Positions 39,960 to 48,525 of a stretch of DNA of 50,623 nucleotides are shown here, piece after piece; position 1 is the first letter of the stretch; each line of letters starts with the position of its first letter. This DNA is from an uncultured Phascolarctobacterium sp. (GTDB lineage Bacteria; Bacillota; Negativicutes; Acidaminococcales; Acidaminococcaceae): assembly GCA_905200645.1 (NCBI GenBank), contig CAJKLD010000018.1, forward strand, positions 1-50,623. Direction: 5' to 3'. Made by a program: the position numbers and the translations under genes. A model generated the notes under the pieces. That model was not told the DNA's origin. It saw only the letters and a program-made list of their open reading frames with translations, and did not search any database.

Positions 39960-41093
39960 TTAAGCATACAGCTTCTTTTTTAATTGCAGCAGCACATTAG
40001 CCAGCAATTCATAAGCAGGCTCAATAGAAGCTACTTCTAAATATTCTTCCGGAGTATGGGCACGCCCGCCAATGGGTCCCATGGCGTCGATAGTAGGCAC
40101 GCCTACGGAAGCAACAAAGCTGCCGTCGCTGCCGCCGCCAACGCTAATCCATTCGGTACCCATGCCCAGTTTTACAGCTTCCGCATTAACTAAAGCAATA
40201 AATTCGTCTGTTTTTGCAGATTTGAACATGGGAGGATAGCCTGCTTTGCTTTCAATTTCAACAGTAATTTCATGCTCTTTAGCATGCTCGCGCAGCTCTG
40301 CCACCTTGTTGGTAAAAATATCAATTTGGTCAAGAGTTTTTACGCGCAAATCAATGCCCATTTCTGCCTCTGCCGCAACGGTGTTAATACCAATGCCGCC
40401 CTTAACAAGACCTACATTGACGGTTACGCCGGTTTCGTAATTAGTAAGTTCGCTCAGCTTGCCAATCCAGTAAGCCATTTCGTTGATAGCGCTGCGTCCA
40501 TCCTGATGATTAGTGCCCGCATGAGAATCCTTGCCGTGGAATTTAGCGTTGTACATAGCCACGCCTTTACGTTCAAATACATGCTCGCCATGAGGTCTTC
40601 CGGGTTCCATAACTATGGCGTAACTGCTCTTTTTACCCAGCTCATAGAACCAATTCTGATAATGCTGGCTGCCTTTTTCTTCTTCGGAGTTAAACGCCAG
40701 GCAAACACGCAAAGGCTTGAGTTCTTCCACGCAATTCAATGCAGCGTAAACGCCCAAAAGCAAGCCGGATTTCATATCGGTAACGCCGGGGCCATAAGCA
40801 ATGCCATTCTCAATCTTAAATGGTCTTTTAGCGGCTTCACCTCTATCAAAAACAGTATCCATATGCGTAATTACCACAACATCATACTCATCTTGCTCGG
40901 TGTTGGTTATTTCCATAGCATGACCAACATCACTGCCACCGTCAACATATTTAATATGCCATTCGGAACTATTAAACATAGCGGCAATATAGGCGGCAAC
41001 TTTATTGGTTCCCTCCGGGTCAGAACCGTTGCTGTCTATATTAACTAACTGTTCCAAATCCTTAAGAAATTGCTGTAAATCAAATTTTTTCAT
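39960..41093 (-). CDS. M20 family metallopeptidase (glutamate carboxypeptidase-like)
   Basis: A 377-residue zinc exopeptidase. Metal ligands appear in THMDTVF (H and D), GPGVTDMKSG (bridging D), NSEEEKGS (catalytic E and ligand E) and VMEPGR, with a dimerisation domain (HGKDSHAGTNHQDGRSAINEMA) between. The arrangement matches carboxypeptidase G2-like M20A enzymes, which remove C-terminal glutamate or act on dipeptides. There is no signal peptide, so it is cytoplasmic. It lies 35 bases after guaB and may be in the same transcript. Substrate not assignable. Confidence 0.9.
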   Translation of the reverse strand: MKKFDLQQFLKDLEQLVNIDSNGSDPEGTNKVAAYIAAMFNSSEWHIKYVDGGSDVGHAMEITNTEQDEYDVVVITHMDTVFDRGEAAKRPFKIENGIAYGPGVTDMKSGLLLGVYAALNCVEELKPLRVCLAFNSEEEKGSQHYQNWFYELGKKSSYAIVMEPGRPHGEHVFERKGVAMYNAKFHGKDSHAGTNHQDGRSAINEMAYWIGKLSELTNYETGVTVNVGLVKGGIGINTVAAEAEMGIDLRVKTLDQIDIFTNKVAELREHAKEHEITVEIESKAGYPPMFKSAKTDEFIALVNAEAVKLGMGTEWISVGGGSDGSFVASVGVPTIDAMGPIGGRAHTPEEYLEVASIEPAYELLANVLLQLKKKLYA

Positions 41094-41128
41094 TTTGCTT
41101 TTTCACACTTTCTTATTACAGCCTATGC

Positions 41129-42640
41129 TTATTTCGGGTAGTTGCTGTTGTTGTTTTCTTTCAGCAGAACATCGTGAGCGCCGCCTTCAACCAAGGAAGT
41201 TGCAGAAACCAAGGTCAGTTTAGCCTTTTCTTTCAGCTCGGCAATATTCAAAGCGCCGCAGTTGCACATGGTGGAACGAATTTTAGACAATGTCAGATTT
41301 ACGTTATCCTTTAAGCTGCCTGCATACGGAACATAGGAATCAACGCCTTCTTCAAAGGACAGCTTAGCTGCGCCGCCCATATCGTAACGCTGCCAGTTGC
41401 GGGCACGAGCAGAGCCCTCGCCCCAATATTCTTTCATGTAGGTGCCGTTGATGTTAACTTTATTGGAAGGGCTTTCATCAAAGCGGGCAAAATAACGGCC
41501 CAGCATCATAAAGTCAGCGCCCATAGCCAAAGCCAAGGTCATATGGTAATCGTAAACGATGCCGCCGTCGGAGCAAACAGGAACATAAATGCCGGTTTCT
41601 TCGTAATATTCGTCGCGCGCTTTGCAAACGTCAATCAAAGCAGTTGCCTGGCCGCGGCCAATGCCTTTTTGCTCACGGGTAATGCAGATAGAACCGCCGC
41701 CGATACCAACCTTAATAAAGTCAGCGCCAGCCTCTGCCAGGAAGCGGAAGCCTTCTGCATCTACTACGTTGCCAGCGCCAACCTTTACGCTGTCGCCGTA
41801 GTGCTCGCGAATCCAATCCAAAGTAATTTTCTGCCATGCGCTGTACCCCTCGGAGGAGTCAATGCACAATACGTCAACGCCTGCGTCAACCAGTGCCGGA
41901 ACGCGTTCAGCATAATCGCGGGTGTTGATGCCAGCGCCGACAATGTGGCGTTTTTTGCTGTCCAGCAGCTCCAATGGATATTCCTTATGAGTTGCATAGT
42001 CTTTGCGGAATACCATGTACAGCAAACGACCATCGTCGTCAACAATGGGCAGAGTGTTAAGCTTCTTTTCCCAAATAATATCGTTAGCCTGCTGCAAGGT
42101 AGTATCTTTACCGGCAACAATCATTTGGTCGATAGGAGTCATAAAATCGCGAACTTTAGTTGCGCGGTCCATGCGGCTGGGGCGATAGTCACGGCTGGTA
42201 ACAATACCTTCCAGTTTGCCGTTTACGGTACCGTCGCTGGTTACGGCAACAGTAGAATGACCAGTACGCTCTTTCAAAGCTAAAATATCAGCCAAAGTGC
42301 TGTCGGGACGAATGTTGGAATCGCTGCTGACAAAGCCTGCGCGATGTGCTTTTACACGAGCAACCATTGCAGCCTCATCTTCCACAGATTGAGAACCGTA
42401 GATAAAAGAAATGCCGCCTTCCTTGGACAATGCTACTGCCAGCTTTTCACCGGAAACAGCCTGCATAATTGCGGAAACCATGGGAATGTTCATGGTAATT
42501 GCAGGTTCTTCACCTTTTTTAAATTTTACAAGCGGAGTACGCAAATCAACGTTAGCAGGAATACATTTTTCGGAAGAATAACCGGGAACTAACAAATATT
42601 CGCTAAAAGTATGAGCAGGTTCATCATAATAAAAAGCCAT
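41129..42640 (-). CDS. guaB: IMP dehydrogenase with CBS domains
   Basis: It oxidises IMP to XMP, the first step towards GMP. The ~503-residue protein has the barrel interrupted by two CBS domains (about 110-230) and the catalytic loop GIGGGSICITREQKGIGRG with the nucleophilic cysteine. The N-terminus (MAFYYDEPAHTFSEYLLVPGYSS) differs from the common TFDDVLLVPA form and the loop has ICIT rather than ICTT, placing it in a divergent IMPDH branch. ATGs at 42652 and 42649 are too close to AAAGG; 42640 is preferred. It is the last purine gene, 42 bases after purD. Confidence 0.93.
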   Translation of the reverse strand: MAFYYDEPAHTFSEYLLVPGYSSEKCIPANVDLRTPLVKFKKGEEPAITMNIPMVSAIMQAVSGEKLAVALSKEGGISFIYGSQSVEDEAAMVARVKAHRAGFVSSDSNIRPDSTLADILALKERTGHSTVAVTSDGTVNGKLEGIVTSRDYRPSRMDRATKVRDFMTPIDQMIVAGKDTTLQQANDIIWEKKLNTLPIVDDDGRLLYMVFRKDYATHKEYPLELLDSKKRHIVGAGINTRDYAERVPALVDAGVDVLCIDSSEGYSAWQKITLDWIREHYGDSVKVGAGNVVDAEGFRFLAEAGADFIKVGIGGGSICITREQKGIGRGQATALIDVCKARDEYYEETGIYVPVCSDGGIVYDYHMTLALAMGADFMMLGRYFARFDESPSNKVNINGTYMKEYWGEGSARARNWQRYDMGGAAKLSFEEGVDSYVPYAGSLKDNVNLTLSKIRSTMCNCGALNIAELKEKAKLTLVSATSLVEGGAHDVLLKENNNSNYPK

Positions 42641-42682
42641 TCTTTTCATCATCCTTTTCTTTAAAATTTTATTTTTACTATT

Positions 42683-43960
42683 TTAACGCTTTAGAGCTCG
42701 CCATGCAATATCTTTACGATGAAATTCTTTGTCAAATTTAATTTTTTCTACGGCTTTATAAGCGCGTTCACGCGCCGCCTTAATAGAGCCGTCCACAGCA
42801 GTTACGCCTAAAACGCGGCCGCCATTGGTTAAGATTTTACCGCCGTCTGCTTTAGTGCCTGCGTGGAATACCACTACATCCTTATCCTCGGCAGCAGCTT
42901 CAAGGCCGGTAATTTCTTTGCCCTTTTCGTAACTTTCGGGATAACCGCCGCTAGCCATAACTACGCAGACAGCAGCCTTATCATACCAGCCAACATCAGC
43001 CTTATCCAAAGTTTCCGTAGCGCAGGCAAGCATAATATCAGCTAAATCTCCGTCTAACAAAGGTAAGACAACCTGCGTTTCCGGATCGCCAAAACGGCAG
43101 TTAAATTCTACAACCTTAACGCTGTCACCCTTAATCATCAGTCCCGCATAGAGGCAGCCTTGATATGGCATACCTTCCTGCGCCATAGCAGCGACAACAG
43201 GTTTCAAAATACGCTCGGTAGCTTTTAAACGCAGCACGTCAGTCATAACCGGAGCAGGGGCATAGGTACCCATACCGCCGGTGTTGGGACCTTCGTCGCC
43301 GTCAAATACACGCTTATGGTCTTGAGCAGCAATCATAGGAATAACGGTCTTACCGTCAGTGAATGCTAAGAGAGAAGCCTCTTCACCCTCCATATATTCT
43401 TCCAATACCAAGCGGGCTCCGGCATTGCCAAATTTATGGTCAGCCATCATTTCGTCAATGGCATCTAAAGCTTCCTGCTTAGTCATAGCCACAACAACAC
43501 CCTTGCCAGCTGCCAAGCCGTCAGCCTTAACAACAATGGGTGCGCCTTTTTCTTCTACATAAGCTTTAGCGGTTGCAATATCCTCGCAGATTTTAAAGAA
43601 AGCGGTGGGAATATTATATTTTGCCATCAGCTCCTTGGAAAATGCTTTAGAGCCTTCCAGCTGCGCAGCCAATTTAGAAGGTCCGAAAACAGGCAGTCCG
43701 CGGCGTTTAAAAACGTCTGCCAGTCCCGCAACCAACGGCGCTTCCGGACCGACTACGGTCAAATCAACGCTTTTTTCTTCAGCGTAATCAGCAACGCTTT
43801 CCAAATCATCAATATTTAAATTGATACATTCGCACTTTTTAAGCAAGGCAATACCGGGATTACCGGGAGCCGCATATATTTTTTCTACCTTAGGGCTTTG
43901 CGCCAGCTTCCATGCTAAAGCATGTTCGCGGCCGCCGCCGCCGATTAAGAGAATTATCAT
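42683..43960 (-). CDS. purD: Phosphoribosylamine-glycine ligase
   Basis: It makes glycinamide ribonucleotide from phosphoribosylamine, glycine and ATP. The 425-residue ATP-grasp protein begins MIILLIGGGGREHALAWKL and shows GPEAPLVAGL, VKADGLAAGKGVVVA and the conserved NTGGMGTYAP with the later EFNCRFGDPETQ. AGAGG lies before the ATG, 12 bases after the cyclohydrolase gene. All landmarks are present at normal length. Confidence 0.95.
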   Translation of the reverse strand: MIILLIGGGGREHALAWKLAQSPKVEKIYAAPGNPGIALLKKCECINLNIDDLESVADYAEEKSVDLTVVGPEAPLVAGLADVFKRRGLPVFGPSKLAAQLEGSKAFSKELMAKYNIPTAFFKICEDIATAKAYVEEKGAPIVVKADGLAAGKGVVVAMTKQEALDAIDEMMADHKFGNAGARLVLEEYMEGEEASLLAFTDGKTVIPMIAAQDHKRVFDGDEGPNTGGMGTYAPAPVMTDVLRLKATERILKPVVAAMAQEGMPYQGCLYAGLMIKGDSVKVVEFNCRFGDPETQVVLPLLDGDLADIMLACATETLDKADVGWYDKAAVCVVMASGGYPESYEKGKEITGLEAAAEDKDVVVFHAGTKADGGKILTNGGRVLGVTAVDGSIKAARERAYKAVEKIKFDKEFHRKDIAWRALKR

Positions 43961-43972
43961 AATTTTTACCTC

Positions 43973-44566
43973 TTATTCTGCCAATTGCTTTTTCAGGTAT
44001 TCGCTAATCATGGTGTCGTATTCGGCAGTGTGGGAAAAAGCTTCAAAAGCCAGCTCCTTGCGGGTACGAGCATCAATATCACCGTCTTTTTCCAGCATTT
44101 CCATAAGCTGTGCATAGCGATGAGGATAAGTAACAATTACTACGTCCTTAAAGTTTTTAGCGGATGCGCGCACCATAGCCGGCCCACCGATATCAATGTT
44201 TTCAATAGCCTCCGCTTCGGTTACGCCCGGTTTAGCAATAGTTTCACGGAAAGGATACAGATTTACTACAACTAAATCAATAGGAGTAATATCATGCTCT
44301 GCTAAAGCCTTCATATGCTCCTGATTGCTACGTACTGCAAGAATTGCACCGTGAATTTTAGGATTTAAGGTTTTTACGCGGCCGTCCATAATTTCAGGGA
44401 AGCCGGTTACATCGCTTACATAAGTAACGGGAATGCCTGCGTCCTTAATAGCCTTCATAGTACCACCGGTAGAAATAATTTCTACGCCTTTCCCGCTCAA
44501 AAATTTTGCCAGCTCCACAATGCCGGTCTTATCAGAAACGCTAAGTAATGCTCTTTTAATTTTCAT
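43973..44566 (-). CDS. purH: IMP cyclohydrolase domain protein (PurH N-terminal part only)
   Basis: The 197-residue product matches only the methylglyoxal-synthase-like cyclohydrolase domain of PurH: KRALLSVSDKTGIVELA, STGGTMKAI, FPEIMDGRVKTLNPKIHG, VVNLYPFRET and ENIDIGGPAMVRASAKN. It ends at YLKKQLAE, where the AICAR transformylase domain normally begins, and purD starts 12 bases later. Because the frame ends cleanly with a normal ribosome site for purD, this looks like a natural split, with AICAR formylation supplied by another gene outside the window. The ATG at 44566 has GAGGTG upstream; a GTG six bases earlier is less likely. Confidence 0.9.
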   Translation of the reverse strand: MKIKRALLSVSDKTGIVELAKFLSGKGVEIISTGGTMKAIKDAGIPVTYVSDVTGFPEIMDGRVKTLNPKIHGAILAVRSNQEHMKALAEHDITPIDLVVVNLYPFRETIAKPGVTEAEAIENIDIGGPAMVRASAKNFKDVVIVTYPHRYAQLMEMLEKDGDIDARTRKELAFEAFSHTAEYDTMISEYLKKQLAE

Positions 44567-44584
44567 TTGCACACCTCTATTTTC

Positions 44585-45190
44585 TTATGCCAAAACCTTG
44601 ACCTTGCGGCCGTTAATTACCAATTTATCTTCTGCCCACAGCTTTAGCGCTTCCGGCATGGCAATATGCTCCTGCACTAAAATTCTGTCTGCCAAAGTAT
44701 CCTCTGTATCATCATCCATTACAGGCACTACCTTTTGCAGAATAATAGGACCGCTGTCGGTACCCTCGTCTACAAAATGCACGGTGCAGCCGGAAAATTT
44801 TACGCCGTAAGCCACAGCCTGGCCTTGACCGTGCAGACCCGGGAAGCTGGGCAGCAGCGCAGGATGAATATTGATAATTTTATGATGCCATTTATTGACA
44901 AAGTTAGCGCTTAAAATACGCATAAAGCCTGCCAGTACAACCAGCTCACAACCGGCGTCCGTTAAGGCTGCATTGATTTTTGCTTCAAAATCATCTTTAG
45001 AAGCACATGCTTTACGCTCGATTGCTGCTGCTTTAATACCGGCTTTCTGCGCACGCTCCAAGGCATAAGCATCGCTTTTATCGCTTATTACTACGGCAAT
45101 TTCCAAAGGCAGGTAGCCGTCGGCAATACGGTCCATAATAGCCTGTAAATTACTGCCGCGGCCGCTTACTAATACGCCTACTTTACGCAC
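44585..45190 (-). CDS. purN: Phosphoribosylglycinamide formyltransferase
   Basis: It formylates glycinamide ribonucleotide using 10-formyl-tetrahydrofolate. The ~201-residue protein shows VGVLVSGRGSNLQAIMD, the catalytic asparagine/histidine region FVNKWHHKIINIHPALLPSFPG, and HFVDEGTDSGPII with the catalytic aspartate. The GTG at 45190 is taken as start because VRKVGVLVSG aligns with the family N-terminus; it lies inside the end of purM, with GGGCGGCG as the likely ribosome site. A TTG lies three bases upstream. Confidence 0.94.
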   Translation of the reverse strand: MRKVGVLVSGRGSNLQAIMDRIADGYLPLEIAVVISDKSDAYALERAQKAGIKAAAIERKACASKDDFEAKINAALTDAGCELVVLAGFMRILSANFVNKWHHKIINIHPALLPSFPGLHGQGQAVAYGVKFSGCTVHFVDEGTDSGPIILQKVVPVMDDDTEDTLADRILVQEHIAMPEALKLWAEDKLVINGRKVKVLA

Positions 45191-46244
45191 CAAAAACGCC
45201 GCCCTTCATTACAGTCTTTTGCCCGCCTTCTACAATTTTACCAAGCTCGTAAAAGTTTTCGCCTGCTGCTGTCAAATGCGCGCGAACAGCGTCCGCTTCT
45301 GCGGGGTCAATTACCAGCACCATGCCTACGCCCATGTTAAAAGTGCGATACATTTCTTTCCAAGGCACATTGCCCCATTCCTGCAATTTTTTGAAAACAA
45401 CAGGAACTTCCCAAGCTTCGGCATTAATTTCTGCGTCGCAGCCCGCAGGCAGAATACGCGGAATATTATCATAGAAACCGCCGCCGGTAATATGCACCAT
45501 ACCGTGAATATCAAATTTTTCAATCAAAGGCAGGCAGGTTTTAGGATACAAACGGGTAGGAGTCAGCAGCTTTTCGCCTAAGGAGCAGCCAAAATCATCA
45601 ATGTATGTATCCATATCATAGCCCATAGCATCAAAACAGATTTTGCGTACCAAAGAAAAACCGTTAGAGTGCACACCGCTGGAGGGCAGGCCTAAAAGTA
45701 CGTCGCCGGCTTTCACTTTGTCGCCGGTAATCATTTTAGCCCTATCTACTACGCCTACGCAGAAGCCTGCAATATCATATTCTCCTTTGGCATAAAAGCC
45801 TGCCATTTCCGCCGTTTCGCCACCGATTAAAGCGCAGCCGCTTTCCTTACAGGCATTGGCAACACCCTTAACAATATTGGCTACCTTTTGGGAATCAACC
45901 TTATCCACAGCAATATAATCAAGGAAGAACAAAGGCTCCGCGCCCTGTACCAAAATATCGTTAACACACATAGCGACGGCATCCTGACCAATAGTATCGT
46001 GCTTATCAGCCATAAAAGCCAGTTTCAATTTAGTGCCGACACCGTCGGTACCGCTAACCAGCACCGGTTCCTTATATTTACCGCTGTTTAAAGCAAACAG
46101 GCCGCCAAAACCGCCCAAATCGCCGATTACCTCGCTGCGATAGGTAGCGCGCACGCTATCCTTCATCAGCTCAACGGCTTTATTACCGGCATCAATATCA
46201 ACACCGGCATCAGCGTAAGTAAGTTGTTTCTTTTCTTCGCTCAT
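45183..46244 (-). CDS. purM: Phosphoribosylformylglycinamidine cyclo-ligase (AIR synthetase)
   Basis: It closes the imidazole ring to give aminoimidazole ribonucleotide. The 353-residue protein contains TYADAGVDIDAGNKAV, GTDGVGTKLKLAF, GGETAEMAGFY, PSSGVHSNGFSLVRK, HITGGGFYDNIPRIL and FNMGVGM. GGGAGG precedes the ATG. It follows purF after 81 bases, a gap with a weak 6-bp hairpin and TATAAT (46281-46286, minus strand) but no convincing -35. Confidence 0.96.
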   Translation of the reverse strand: MSEEKKQLTYADAGVDIDAGNKAVELMKDSVRATYRSEVIGDLGGFGGLFALNSGKYKEPVLVSGTDGVGTKLKLAFMADKHDTIGQDAVAMCVNDILVQGAEPLFFLDYIAVDKVDSQKVANIVKGVANACKESGCALIGGETAEMAGFYAKGEYDIAGFCVGVVDRAKMITGDKVKAGDVLLGLPSSGVHSNGFSLVRKICFDAMGYDMDTYIDDFGCSLGEKLLTPTRLYPKTCLPLIEKFDIHGMVHITGGGFYDNIPRILPAGCDAEINAEAWEVPVVFKKLQEWGNVPWKEMYRTFNMGVGMVLVIDPAEADAVRAHLTAAGENFYELGKIVEGGQKTVMKGGVFGA

Positions 46245-46325
46245 AATTGCCTCCCATTTTATCTTAATTGTCGTTCATATTGATATTATAACAGCAACTG
46301 AAATCAGGCTGTTATTGCTTCTTCT

Positions 46326-47756
46326 TTATTCAAAAAGGTTGTGAGGCTCTTCTTTAATAACCTCGTCAGCCTTGTCCGGATAATCGGAGCTGAAGCAGGC
46401 GCAGCACAAATCATCGGGATTGATTTTACTGATGGCACGCTTCATGCCGTCCATAGAAATATAGTGCAGGCTGTCGGCGCCAATATAACGGCAGATTTCA
46501 TCCTCCGTACAACGAGCCGCAATCAGCTGCTTGCGCTCGGAGGTGTCAATGCCGTAGTAGCAGCTGTCAATAACCGGAGGAGAAGAAATACATACATGTA
46601 CTTCTTTCGCGCCAGCTTCTTTCAGCAGTTTTACTACCTTTCCGCTGGTAGTACCACGAACAATAGAGTCATCCACCATAACTACAGATTTGCCTGCCAC
46701 TACACTGCGTACAGGGTTCAGCTTCAAGCGTACCGCATTGGCACGCTGCTTTTGCGTAGGCTGAATAAAGGTTCTGCCCACATAACGGTTTTTAGTCAAG
46801 CCCTCCAAAAAGGGAACGCCGGATTCCAGGGAATAGCCAATGGCCGCCGGTGTGCCGCTGTCGGGAGCAGAGATAACAATATCGGGATGCAGGTCGGCAG
46901 TTTCTTTTGCCAGCTCGCGCCCCATTTGAATGCGGGCATCATAAACAGGCTGATTATCAATTACACTGTCATTGCGTGCAAAGTATACATATTCAAAAAT
47001 GCAGTGAGCCTTTTTCTCCGGCAGCTTATCCGCCCACATCATGCTGCGCGGCTCGGCGTTATCACTGTCAATAATAATCATTTCGCCGGGCTTTACGTCG
47101 CGCACAAGCTCTGCACCTACTAAGTCAAAAGCGCAGGACTCGGAAGCTACGCACCAACCGTTTTCCATTTTTCCCAAAACCAAAGGACGGAAGCCGTAAG
47201 GATCGCGCACAGCGATAATTTTATTATCAGTCATAAATAAAATGGCATAAGCTCCGTGAATTTGTTTAACCGCTTCGGCAATACGTTCTTCAATAGTTTT
47301 GCGGGCGCTGTAAGCAATCAGCGTCAGTACAACCTCCGTATCTACGGTAGTGGTAAACACAGCGCCTTCCTTAGCAAGATTTGCTCTTAATTGACCGGCA
47401 TTAGTTAAATTACCGTTATGGCTGAGCGCCAAATTGCCGCCGTCAAAAAACACCTTTAACGGCTGAATATTATACGCCATGCTGGCGCCGGTAGTAGAAT
47501 AGCGTACATGACCGATAGCTGCAAAGCCGTTCAAATCACTGACGCCATCCTTAAACACATCGGGAACCAAGCCCATGCCTTTTTTTATCCTCATGCTTTT
47601 GCCGTCGGTTACCACGATACCGGTACTTTCCTGACCGCGGTGCTGCAAGGCATAAAGTCCCCAATAGGTATTGAGAGCCACATCCTCAGTATGACTGAAA
47701 ATGCCGAACACGCCGCATTCTTCATGCAGCTTATCATCTTGAAAAAAATTCTCCAC
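46326..47756 (-). CDS. purF: Amidophosphoribosyltransferase
   Basis: It makes phosphoribosylamine from PRPP and glutamine, the committed purine step. The 476-residue protein starts with a short propeptide and the nucleophile in HEECGVFGIF, which becomes Cys1 after cleavage. The PRPP loop is VVMVDDSIVRGTTS. Cysteines in AHCIFEYVYF, IDSCYYGID and DDLCCACF occupy the positions that hold the 4Fe-4S cluster in the B. subtilis enzyme, implying oxygen sensitivity. It starts with GTG, with AAAGGAGAG upstream. Confidence 0.96.
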   Translation of the reverse strand: MENFFQDDKLHEECGVFGIFSHTEDVALNTYWGLYALQHRGQESTGIVVTDGKSMRIKKGMGLVPDVFKDGVSDLNGFAAIGHVRYSTTGASMAYNIQPLKVFFDGGNLALSHNGNLTNAGQLRANLAKEGAVFTTTVDTEVVLTLIAYSARKTIEERIAEAVKQIHGAYAILFMTDNKIIAVRDPYGFRPLVLGKMENGWCVASESCAFDLVGAELVRDVKPGEMIIIDSDNAEPRSMMWADKLPEKKAHCIFEYVYFARNDSVIDNQPVYDARIQMGRELAKETADLHPDIVISAPDSGTPAAIGYSLESGVPFLEGLTKNRYVGRTFIQPTQKQRANAVRLKLNPVRSVVAGKSVVMVDDSIVRGTTSGKVVKLLKEAGAKEVHVCISSPPVIDSCYYGIDTSERKQLIAARCTEDEICRYIGADSLHYISMDGMKRAISKINPDDLCCACFSSDYPDKADEVIKEEPHNLFE

Positions 47757-47791
47757 AATAACTCTCCTTTTGCTTTCCTTTAAAAAGTTAT

Positions 47792-48289
47792 TTATTTATT
47801 TTCCTCTCTCAGCTTAGCCAGCTTTTCGCCCTTAGCCTTAACCTCGGCCTGCATTTGCAGACGGTTAGCGGCAAGCTTTTCCACTAATTCAGGATATTTA
47901 GTAGCCAGAATTTGTACAGCAAATAAAGCGGCATTTTTGGCGCCATTAATAGCCATGGTAGCAACGGGAATACCGGAAGGCATCTGCACAAAGCTCAATA
48001 AAGCGTCCATTCCGCCCAACGGAGTAGCGTTGATAGGAATACCAATTACCGGCACAGTAGTATAGGCTGCAATGACACCGCCAAGATGAGCAGCAGCACC
48101 GGCGGCGGCAATAATAACCTCCACACCGCGGTCGCGGGCGCCGGCGGCAAATTCATGTACTACATCAGGAGTACGGTGAGCAGAAGCTACAACAACTTCT
48201 ACCTCTACGCCAAAATCTTTTAAAGTTTTTTCTGCCGGTTCTAAAACAGGCCAATCAGAATTACTGCCCATAATGATTGCAGCTTTCAT
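47792..48289 (-). CDS. purE: N5-carboxyaminoimidazole ribonucleotide mutase (PurE)
   Basis: A 165-residue PurE with MGSNSDWPVLEPA, ASAHRTPD (catalytic His) and AAGAAAHLGGVIAA. It moves the carboxyl group to give CAIR; class I (with PurK) or class II (using CO2) cannot be told without the partner gene, and no purK lies in the window. The ATG at 48289 has GGGAGGT eight bases upstream; the ATG at 48295 is too close. It is the first gene of the operon, behind a leader with a hairpin resembling an attenuator. Confidence 0.94.
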   Translation of the reverse strand: MKAAIIMGSNSDWPVLEPAEKTLKDFGVEVEVVVASAHRTPDVVHEFAAGARDRGVEVIIAAAGAAAHLGGVIAAYTTVPVIGIPINATPLGGMDALLSFVQMPSGIPVATMAINGAKNAALFAVQILATKYPELVEKLAANRLQMQAEVKAKGEKLAKLREENK

Positions 48290-48315
48290 GAACATCTACC
48301 TCCCAAAGAAACTTA

Positions 48316-48378
48316 CTAAAAAAACAAAACCCAAGCAAGCCTTCCTCAATTTCAAACTAAGCAAATCTTTCTCGGGTT
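48316..48378 (-). terminator. Candidate attenuator terminator in the purE leader
   Basis: On the minus strand AACCCGAGAAAG (48378-48367) pairs with CTTGCTTGGGTT (48339-48328) with one mismatch and one G-U, followed by TTGTTTTTT. It lies between the promoter and the purE ribosome site, so it must be at least partly read through. It does not match the purine, PRPP or ZTP riboswitch consensus as I know them. Confidence 0.65.
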
Positions 48379-48402
48379 ATATACTACAATGTACTTACCT
48401 TA

Positions 48403-48431
48403 ATTATACCAATGTCCGCGCCAAGCGTCAA
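48403..48431 (-). promoter_or_regulatory. Promoter of the purine operon
   Basis: On the minus strand TTGACG (48431-48426) and TATAAT (48408-48403) have 17-base spacing, near-consensus sigma-A. The leader to the purE ATG is about 105 bases. Confidence 0.85.
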
Positions 48432-48481
48432 ATATAAATGTGAACTTTTTAACACTTTCATCTGAAATTGTTCGGAAAGAG

Positions 48482-48513
48482 AAATCTCCCAAGCAATTTT
48501 GCTTAGGAGATTG
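48482..48513 (-). terminator. Terminator of the NhaC gene
   Basis: AATCTCC-CAAGC and GCTTAGGAGATT pair around a short loop (about 12 pairs). On the minus strand the stem is followed by TCTCTTTCC. It begins 12 bases after the antiporter stop codon. Confidence 0.65.
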
Positions 48514-48525
48514 AGAAAAACAATA

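Noticed and set aside
40272..41048. Plus-strand frame of 258 codons
   Set aside because: Antisense to the M20 peptidase gene, which carries all metal ligands.
46341..47123. Plus-strand frame of 260 codons
   Set aside because: Antisense to purF; an overlapping real gene here is very unlikely.
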